This document shows positions 8,549 to 15,119 of a DNA stretch of 64,000 bases, one piece after another. The position numbers were made by a program, and so were the translations under genes. Origin of the DNA: Micromonospora sp. BL4 (lineage in GTDB: Bacteria > Actinomycetota > Actinomycetes > Mycobacteriales > Micromonosporaceae); NCBI RefSeq assembly GCF_003667505.1, contig NZ_RCVJ01000117.1:1-64000 (forward strand). The letters are read 5' to 3'. The notes beneath the pieces are model-generated. The model saw nothing but the letters and a program-made list of their open reading frames with translations. It did not search any database and was not told the DNA's origin. Each line of letters opens with the position of its first letter. The stretch's first letter is position 1.

Positions 8549-9287
8549 GGCGGTGAGCCTATCGGTGCCGTACGACGCCCGAGGATCGGACGAAGACCGA
8601 CCCGGCGTAGTTAATACGCGACGTATATGGAATGTTCGCGCTCGGCCTCGCGCGAAAGAGTCCGAGTCGGAATCGCTATTCGAACATGTGTCGGAGAATC
8701 GCTGCCGTGAACGTTTGGCCACAAACGCGGCGGACCCGAGCACCCTCTGTTGCTTTGGCGTTTCGGGCTGCAACTTGAGTTCGGCAAGCCGCACGTTGAT
8801 ACACCCCGGTTCCATGCCCATGGTGTTTGGACGTCCACTCCCGGAGAATTAGGCGATGTGCAGAATGTGAGCCACCACCGTTCAGGACAGCTGCGGGACC
8901 GGCGGCAATCAGGCATGGAGCACAGATTCAGCCGACCGGATCCACCCTGGGCCCGAACTCCGGATGAGGCCGGGCAGCCTGCTCGTCAGACTGGAATCGT
9001 CGGGGCAACCCCCGCGCACACCCTCCGACGGTGGTTGGCAACATGCGAGCTGCAGACCGGACAGGTCGACCGCGCTCCGCTCAGGGCCCATGGACACAAC
9101 GTCACAAAACCCTCCGGCTTGGCTTATGTTGCGCATACCGACATTTATTACTGCTAACCGCACCGACTTCGCTTTAGGCTCTCGTCACGAAGACCGCCGG
9201 GGATACCGAACCCGGTCCGGGATGAGTGGAGGGGGCGTGCAATGCGCGGCAGCGACTGGCACTGACATCAGAGTGACACTCAGCGGT
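8549..9287. other. Gene-free region between moaC and the GGDEF-EAL gene
   Basis: About 740 bp with patches of clearly lower GC than its surroundings (for example 8605-8640 and 9120-9165). Short open frames exist on both strands but none has recognisable motifs or a good ribosome site. The moaC promoter should lie near 8560-8640 (minus) and the promoter of the GGDEF-EAL gene near its right end. Confidence 0.5.
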
Positions 9288-9332
9288 AAGCTCCCGTCGT
9301 CAACATGTAACTGTCGGCGACGACAGGAGCTT
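9288..9332 (+). promoter_or_regulatory. Leader hairpin hiding the ribosome site of the GGDEF-EAL gene
   Basis: Arms 9288-9301 (aagctcccgtcgtc) and 9319-9332 (gacgacaggagctt) pair at 13 of 14 positions around a 17-nt loop. The right arm contains the AGGAGC Shine-Dalgarno sequence, and the ATG begins at 9334. Translation should be off when the hairpin forms. Whether a ligand, a protein or temperature opens it is unknown. Confidence 0.6.
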
Positions 9333-9333
9333 C

Positions 9334-11865
9334 ATGAGTCAGGTCACTCCGGAGAACACCACCAGGACGCAGCGGCAACTGCTGCTGGTCGTCGGCCTCA
9401 TCGTCGTACTGGCCATCGGCCCGACACTCTTCGCCGTCGCCGACGTGCTGGGCCGGCCGCCCGACTCCGTGGGCGACGGGGCGACCTTCGTGGCGCTGAC
9501 ATTCATGACAGCCCTCGGCACGATCGTCAAGTCGCCGATCCGCATCCGCTCGACCACGCACGCCATCACCTGGATCGAGGCGGCGATCGTGATCGGGCTC
9601 GCGGTGGCCCCACCCGCCTGGGTGGTGCTGGCGACGGGCACGGGCGTCGGCATCGCGTCGGCGGTCATGAAGCTTCCGGCGATCAAGACGGCGTTCGGTG
9701 TCAGCAAGAACATCCTGGTCGCCGGTGGAGCGAGCGCCATCGCGGTGGCGGTCCACTGGCAGTGGCCACCGGTGGGCCTGGCGGAGCTCGTCACTCTGCT
9801 GGCCGCGATCTACCTGGTGGCCGCGCTCCTCGACGACCTGCTGGCGATCCCGGTGATCGCGCTCGCGAGCGGCACCCGAATCTCCCGACAATTCCTCAAC
9901 AACCTTGACCTGCGGCTCGCCGGCTTCGGCGTGCGCTTCGTCGTGGCCCTCTGCACACTGCTCATCCTCCGAGCCGACCCGCGATTGCTGCTCGCCGTCC
10001 CACCGCTCATGTTGAGCCTGCACCTGGCCTACTCGGCGCGCATCCGGGGACGAACCGAGCAGCAGGCGTGGCAGCGGCTCGCCCGCACCACCGACGCGCT
10101 CAACGTCGTGGACCTCGACAACGTCCTCACCACCGCCGTCACCCAGGCCGCCGAGCTGTTCTCCGCCGACGAGGTCGAGATCGAGCTGCGCGACGGCGGC
10201 CGCACCGTACGCGGTGGCACCGGGGGCATCACCTTTGACGGCCCGACCGGCACTCCCACGGACATCGACGGCACCGTCGTCCCCGCGCCACTCGAGGGAC
10301 ATGACCGTTCGGTCGACGTCGGCACGCTGCGGCTGCGCTTCCGCGGCCCCGTGCAGCTCTCCGAGCGGGAGCAGTACACGCTGCGCACCTTCGCCTCCGC
10401 GCTCTGCACGGCGGTCCGCAACGCCCAGGCGTACGCCGAGCTGGCCCGGGCCGCCGACGAGCACGCGTACGCGGCCGCGCACGACGCACTGACCGGCCTG
10501 GCCAACCGTCGGCACCTGCTGGACAAGGGCACCGAGCAGTTGAGCGGACGGCACGCGGACGGGGTGACCGCGCTGGTGCTGATCGACCTCAACCACTTCA
10601 AGGAGGTCAACGACACGCTCGGGCACGCCGCCGGTGACCAGGTGCTGGTGCAGGTGGCCGAACGGCTGCGCGGCGCCGCCCAGGGCAGCGACCTGGTGGC
10701 CCGCCTCGGCGGCGACGAGTTCGCCGTACTCCTGCGCGGGCTGCCGGCCCCGGCGGTCGCCGCGCACCGGGCGGAGACGCTGCTCGCCGCGTTGCACGAG
10801 CCGTTCGAGCTGGACGGCATGCGGATCAGCGTCGAGGCCAGCGGCGGAATCTCCGTCGCCCCGGCCAGCGGGGGCGTGGTGGAGCTGCTGCGCCGCGCCG
10901 ACGTGGCGATGTACCAGGCGAAGCGGGCCGGTCAACGAATCTCCACGTACGCCCCGGCCCGGGACACGGCCGACCTCGGCCGGCTCACCCTCGGGGGTGA
11001 GCTGCCACGGGCGGTGGCCGACCACGAGTTCGTCGTCAACTTCCAGCCGATCGTCGACCTGGGCACCGGCGAGGTGACCAGCGCGGAGGCGCTGGCCCGC
11101 TGGCACCATCCCAACCACGGCATGATCGATCCGCTCCGGTTCCTGGAGGCGGTGGAGCGTTCCGGCCTGTTACCGGCCTTCGCCGAGGCGATTCTCGACC
11201 AGGCGTTGATCGCGGCGGCCGGCTGGCGCGACGCGGGCTTCGACGTGCCGGTCGCGGTCAACGTGTCCCCGCGCAGCCTGCTCGACGCGCGCTTCCCCGG
11301 CTCGGTGCTGGCCCGTCTGCGCGCCCACGACCTGCCGCCGGACCGACTGGTGCTGGAGTTGACCGAGACGTTGACGCTCAGTCAGCTCGACGTGGTGGAT
11401 CGGGTGTTGAGCCGATTGCGCGACGAGGGCGTCCGGTTGGCGCTGGACGACTTCGGCACCGGCTACTCGTCGCTCTCGCTGCTCTCCCGGATCCCCGTGC
11501 ACGAGCTGAAGATCGACCGCAGCTTCGTGACGACGATGGAAAGTTCGGCGGAGGCTGCCGCCGTCATCCGCTCCACCCTCGACCTGGGCCGCAGCCTCGA
11601 CCTGGACGTGGTTGCCGAGGGAGTGGAGAGCGAGCCGCAACGACGGGCCCTCTGGGAGCTGGGTTGCACCGCCGGCCAGGGGCACCTGTTCGCCCGGCCG
11701 ATGCCCGCCGGCACCCTCCTCGCGGCGTTGCAGCGCGGTTCGGGCGGCCGCCCGGGCACCCTCGCGCCGCCGCTGCACGACGCCGGCGCGGTGATCCGGC
11801 TGACCCAGAACCGCCGTCCGGGCGGCCGATCCCGGCCGGACCGGCTTCCCCACCTCCCCGCCTGA
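9334..11865 (+). CDS. Membrane-bound GGDEF-EAL cyclic-di-GMP enzyme
   Basis: 843 residues. The N-terminal 240 residues hold about 6-8 hydrophobic helices (a MASE-like membrane sensor). A GAF-like segment spans about 245-370, a GGDEF domain about 380-540 with intact ARLGGDEFAV (near 458-462), and an EAL domain about 565-815. The EAL domain shows EALARWHHP, NVSPRSLL, LELTETL, LDDFGTGYSSL, KIDRSFV and VVAEGVE. Both catalytic signatures look complete, so synthesis and hydrolysis of cyclic-di-GMP are both possible. A typical allosteric RxxD site is not obvious before GGDEF (ARAADEH lies earlier). The ATG at 9334 follows AGGAGC. The ribosome site sits in the leader hairpin, suggesting post-transcriptional control. 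Confidence 0.9.
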   Translation: MSQVTPENTTRTQRQLLLVVGLIVVLAIGPTLFAVADVLGRPPDSVGDGATFVALTFMTALGTIVKSPIRIRSTTHAITWIEAAIVIGLAVAPPAWVVLATGTGVGIASAVMKLPAIKTAFGVSKNILVAGGASAIAVAVHWQWPPVGLAELVTLLAAIYLVAALLDDLLAIPVIALASGTRISRQFLNNLDLRLAGFGVRFVVALCTLLILRADPRLLLAVPPLMLSLHLAYSARIRGRTEQQAWQRLARTTDALNVVDLDNVLTTAVTQAAELFSADEVEIELRDGGRTVRGGTGGITFDGPTGTPTDIDGTVVPAPLEGHDRSVDVGTLRLRFRGPVQLSEREQYTLRTFASALCTAVRNAQAYAELARAADEHAYAAAHDALTGLANRRHLLDKGTEQLSGRHADGVTALVLIDLNHFKEVNDTLGHAAGDQVLVQVAERLRGAAQGSDLVARLGGDEFAVLLRGLPAPAVAAHRAETLLAALHEPFELDGMRISVEASGGISVAPASGGVVELLRRADVAMYQAKRAGQRISTYAPARDTADLGRLTLGGELPRAVADHEFVVNFQPIVDLGTGEVTSAEALARWHHPNHGMIDPLRFLEAVERSGLLPAFAEAILDQALIAAAGWRDAGFDVPVAVNVSPRSLLDARFPGSVLARLRAHDLPPDRLVLELTETLTLSQLDVVDRVLSRLRDEGVRLALDDFGTGYSSLSLLSRIPVHELKIDRSFVTTMESSAEAAAVIRSTLDLGRSLDLDVVAEGVESEPQRRALWELGCTAGQGHLFARPMPAGTLLAALQRGSGGRPGTLAPPLHDAGAVIRLTQNRRPGGRSRPDRLPHLPA

Positions 11866-11902
11866 CCCGGCGCCGACGGGGCGGTCTGCCAGACTGGCGC
11901 GC

Positions 11903-13240
11903 GTGACCGCCGACCACCCGAGCGCCCTCCGCCGTCGCTGGCGGACACTCGACACCGCCGCCGGGGGCCTCGCGCTCGACCTCGGCCTCTACGCCGTCTC
12001 GGCCGTCTTCGCCGCGATCACCGCGGTCACCTCGACACTGCTGCCGCACCGGGCCTGGGGCGCGGTCGCCGCCGTCGGCTACCTGGTCGCGACCCTGGCG
12101 GTGATCGTCCAGATCCTGCTTCGCCGGCGCGGCGCGGCCTCCCGGCTGGTCGGCCTGCCGGCCCGGTGGGCGGTCACCGGATTCGCCTGGGCGAGCACCG
12201 CCCTGCTGCCCGTGCTCCTGCAGAGCGTCGAACGGGCCACCGGACGCACCGACCGGGCCCAGGAGGAGGTGTGGGTCGTGGAGCAGGCCGGGTCACGCCT
12301 GCTGGAGCACGGCACGCCGTACCTCGGACGCGACGCCATAGCCGCCCTTCCGCCCGGCGAGCAACTGCTCGGCTACACCCCGTACCAGCCCGGCATGGCG
12401 GCGTTCGGCCTACCCAGAGCCCTGGTCGACGCCTGGTGGACCGATGCCCGGGTCTGGTTCGCGGTGGGCACCGCGCTGGCGCTCGCCCTGGCCGTGGCCG
12501 CCCTGCGCGCCACCCCCCGCGCCCACCCGGCCACGCGCGACCGTCCGGACGCCGCCCTGCTGCGCGGCGTGCAGGCCGCCACCGTCCTGCCGATCTGCGC
12601 GCTCACCCTCGCCACCGGTGGCGACGACCTGCCCGTACTCGCGCTCTGCCTGCTCGCTCTCGCGCTCGCCGCCGCCGACCGGCCCGGCCGGGCCGGCCTC
12701 GCGGTGGGGCTTGCCGGCGCGTTGAAGCTGTTCGCCTGGCCGATCGCGCTGGTCCTGATCGTGTGGGGGCTGACCCGGCGGGCGGGCACCCGGGTCGCCG
12801 CCGGCGCGATCGGGTTGCCCGTGGCGGCACTGGTCCCGGCCCTGCTGGTCGACCGCGACGCGTTGACCGAGAACGTGCTGCGCTTTCCGCTCGGCCACGG
12901 CCTGGTCACCAGCCCCGCGCAGTCCCCGTTCCCCGGCTACCTGATCGCCAGCGCGCTGCCCGCCGGCCGGCTGATCGCCGCCGCGCTCCTGGTCGCGGCC
13001 GGCCTGGCCATCGCCGTCCGACTCGCCCACCGCCCGCCACGCACCGCCGTCGTCACCGCGCTGATCTGCGGGTACGGGCTGCTCGCCGCGATCGCCCTGA
13101 TGCCCTCGACCCGGTTCGGCTACCTGCTGTACCCGCTGGCCCTGCTCACCTGGGCGCCCGCCCTGCACCGCACCACCGACGCGTCGACCGTCCCGGTGCC
13201 CGTGCCCGACCAGCTGTCCGGTCGGGCCACTTCGGCGTAA
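11903..13240 (+). CDS. GT-C-like integral membrane protein
   Basis: 445 residues from GTG, with about 10-12 hydrophobic helices. An extracytoplasmic stretch (EEVWVVEQAGSRLLEHGTPY then LLGYTPYQPGMAAFGLP) resembles the substrate loop of actinobacterial GT87 or DUF2029 mannosyltransferases, and GLAGALKLFAWPIALVLI matches their later helix. The likely role is transfer of sugar from a polyprenol phosphate at the membrane; donor and acceptor are unknown. It lies 37 bp after the GGDEF-EAL gene and 41 bp before a phosphoribosyltransferase on the same strand. Confidence 0.65.
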   Translation: MTADHPSALRRRWRTLDTAAGGLALDLGLYAVSAVFAAITAVTSTLLPHRAWGAVAAVGYLVATLAVIVQILLRRRGAASRLVGLPARWAVTGFAWASTALLPVLLQSVERATGRTDRAQEEVWVVEQAGSRLLEHGTPYLGRDAIAALPPGEQLLGYTPYQPGMAAFGLPRALVDAWWTDARVWFAVGTALALALAVAALRATPRAHPATRDRPDAALLRGVQAATVLPICALTLATGGDDLPVLALCLLALALAAADRPGRAGLAVGLAGALKLFAWPIALVLIVWGLTRRAGTRVAAGAIGLPVAALVPALLVDRDALTENVLRFPLGHGLVTSPAQSPFPGYLIASALPAGRLIAAALLVAAGLAIAVRLAHRPPRTAVVTALICGYGLLAAIALMPSTRFGYLLYPLALLTWAPALHRTTDASTVPVPVPDQLSGRATSA

Positions 13241-13281
13241 CTCCCGGACGGAACGACGCGACAGGGCGTACACCTGAAGGC

Positions 13282-13914
13282 ATGACCACGTACCGCGACC
13301 GGGCCGAGGCGGGCCAGGTGCTCGCCGACCGACTCACCGCACTCATCGGCGAGCCGGACGTCGTCGTCCTCGGCCTGGTCCGCGGCGGCGTGCCGGTGGC
13401 CCGGGTCGTCGCCGAACGGCTCGGCGCGCCACTGGACGTGCTGGTGGTCCGCAAGCTCGGCATGCCGTGGGCCCGCGAGGTCGCCTTCGGCGCGCTCGGC
13501 CCGGGCGGTGTGCAGGTGCTCAACGAGGCGGTGGCCAGCCGGCTCAGCAGCGACGACATCGACGAGGTCAACCACCGGGAACAGGCCGAGTTGGAGCGCC
13601 GGGAGCGGCTCTACCGGGGCGGCCGCCCACCACTCGACCTCACCGGACGGATCGTGGTGATCGTCGACGACGGCCTGGCCACCGGCGCGACCGCGCGAGC
13701 CGCCGTCGAGGTCGTCCGCCGACTCGGGGCACGCCGGGTGGTGGTCGCGGTGCCGGTCGGCGCGCAGGAGGCGTACGAGCTGCTGGCCGCCGAGGCCGAC
13801 CAGGTCGTATGCGCTCAGCGCCCGCAGGATTTCGGCGCGGTGAGCGTCTACTACGACGACTTCCACGAGGTGGCCGACGACGAGGTGATCGAAGCGCTTA
13901 CGGCGACCGCGTGA
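13282..13914 (+). CDS. Phosphoribosyltransferase family protein
   Basis: 210 residues. The PRPP-binding motif VIVDDGLATGATARAA is clear at about 131-146. The N-terminal part (VVVLGLVRGGVPVARVVAERL, then LDVLVVRKLGMP) is the core PRTase fold seen in the ComF/PRTase group of stand-alone proteins. The enzyme should bind PRPP, but the base or nucleophile is not identifiable; many members of this actinobacterial subgroup are uncharacterised. The ATG start at 13282 is the first Met in a region that immediately shows family sequence. Confidence 0.85.
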   Translation: MTTYRDRAEAGQVLADRLTALIGEPDVVVLGLVRGGVPVARVVAERLGAPLDVLVVRKLGMPWAREVAFGALGPGGVQVLNEAVASRLSSDDIDEVNHREQAELERRERLYRGGRPPLDLTGRIVVIVDDGLATGATARAAVEVVRRLGARRVVVAVPVGAQEAYELLAAEADQVVCAQRPQDFGAVSVYYDDFHEVADDEVIEALTATA

Positions 13915-13933
13915 CTCGACCGGGTACCTTCGG

Positions 13934-14314
13934 ATGATGAGTCTCACCTGTCCCAAGTGTCACGGAGAAATGCGCCAGTACGAGCGCAGCGGCGTCGTCA
14001 TCGATCAGTGCGGGGAGTGTCGCGGCATTTTCCTCGACCGCGGCGAGCTGGAGAAGCTCTTCGAGGCGGAGGCCAACTGGAGCCGCCAGCAGGCCGGTGG
14101 TCCGCCGCCGCAGCCCGCTCAGCAGCCGGGGGGCTACCCGCCGCCGCACGCCCCGGCGCAGCACCAGCCGGGCTACGGTGCGGTTCCCCCGCCGCCCCCG
14201 CCGGCCCACGGCTACCCGCCGGCTCCGGCCTACGGCGGTCAGCAGCACCACGGTTACCACGGCCACTACCGGCAGAAGAAGCGCAAGGGCTTCCTCGACG
14301 AGATGTTCGGCTGA
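13934..14314 (+). CDS. Zinc-ribbon (zf-TFIIB type) protein with Pro/Tyr/His-rich tail
   Basis: 126 residues. The first 45 form a zinc ribbon of the zf-TFIIB family: LTCPKCHGEM, then VVIDQCGECRGIFLDRGEL, giving four Cys ligands. The middle is a low-complexity Pro/Gly/Tyr/His/Gln tract. The end is basic (RQKKRKGFLDEMFG), a closing motif seen in this actinobacterial family. The function is unknown; the domain suggests nucleic-acid or protein binding. ATG codons at 13934 and 13937 are both possible. Confidence 0.85.
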   Translation: MMSLTCPKCHGEMRQYERSGVVIDQCGECRGIFLDRGELEKLFEAEANWSRQQAGGPPPQPAQQPGGYPPPHAPAQHQPGYGAVPPPPPPAHGYPPAPAYGGQQHHGYHGHYRQKKRKGFLDEMFG

Positions 14315-14417
14315 GCCGAGGCCGTCATCCCGCCCGGGCCGATCCCCGCGTCGGCCCGGGCGCTTCACCCGCCGCCAACCATTGGCGGGCGCCAGGGTCC
14401 GTGCGAGGCTGCATCGC

Positions 14418-15095
14418 ATGAGCGCGATCCGGCCGGTCGAGGCGCTGGCCCAGGCGTACGACGGGATCACCGCGGTGGTCGACGGCCGGGACGACGCGGA
14501 CCTGCAACGACCGACCCGCTGCCGGGGTTGGCTCGTCGCGGATCTGCTCTTCCACGTGCTCGGCGACGCCCAGCGGGCCCTGGTGGCACTGGCGAGCCCC
14601 GCCGATGGTCCCGCCGACGTGGACGACGTGAGCTACTGGCGCGGCTTCCCGTCCGGCGGCGGTGACGACGCCCGGCACGCCTGGTGGGTCCGCCGATCGG
14701 CCGCCGCCTTCGACCGGCCGACCGGGATCGTCCAGCTCTGGGGGGAGACCGCCCCGGCGGCGGTCCGAGCCGCCGCCGCAGCCGACCTGACGGGGTACGT
14801 GACCACGCAGGGCCACGTGCTGCGCGTGGCGGACTTCCTCGCCACCCTCACCACCGAAGCCGTCGTGCACCACCTGGACCTGACGCCGGAGCTGCCCGGC
14901 GCGCCGCCGCCCGGCCCCCTGGCGGTACGGGTCGCCGTTTCGACGATGGACGGCCTGATGAGCGACGACGCGGTCCGCCCCACGGCGTGGGACGACCACG
15001 AGTTCCTGCTGAAGGCCACCGGACGCCTTCCGCTCACCGACCGGGACCGGTTGGAGCTGGGCGAGTCGGCGGGCTGGTTTCCGCTGTTGGGTTGA
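14418..15095 (+). CDS. Mycothiol-dependent maleylpyruvate isomerase/DinB-type protein
   Basis: 225 residues. The N-terminal DinB-like four-helix domain shows RCRGWLVADLLFHVLGDAQRA and, later, LATLTTEAVVHHLDL, which supply the His/Glu/His metal ligands of the MDMPI_N fold. Such enzymes use mycothiol, the actinobacterial thiol, in isomerase or transferase reactions; the substrate here is unknown. The C-terminal part (VRVAVSTMDGLM... ATGRLPLTDRDRLEL) fits an MDMPI_C-like domain. It is convergent with dnaB, 24 bp apart. Confidence 0.8.
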   Translation: MSAIRPVEALAQAYDGITAVVDGRDDADLQRPTRCRGWLVADLLFHVLGDAQRALVALASPADGPADVDDVSYWRGFPSGGGDDARHAWWVRRSAAAFDRPTGIVQLWGETAPAAVRAAAAADLTGYVTTQGHVLRVADFLATLTTEAVVHHLDLTPELPGAPPPGPLAVRVAVSTMDGLMSDDAVRPTAWDDHEFLLKATGRLPLTDRDRLELGESAGWFPLLG

Positions 15096-15119
15096 GCGGA
15101 GCGGCGGTGCCCGCGCCGG

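Noticed and set aside
8549..8640. Molybdenum-cofactor riboswitch before moaC
   Set aside because: The leader is only about 70 nt before the A/T-rich promoter-like zone, and I see no match to the Moco RNA core.
8750..9163. Open frames of about 135 and 84 residues upstream of the GGDEF-EAL gene
   Set aside because: No domain, no ribosome site and mixed codon use; they overlap each other on opposite strands.
9150..9287. Possible cyclic-di-GMP or cyclic-di-AMP riboswitch before the GGDEF-EAL gene
   Set aside because: I could not match the conserved cores of the known classes (GEMM-I, GEMM-II, ydaO). The hairpin over the ribosome site is kept as a finding, without naming a ligand.
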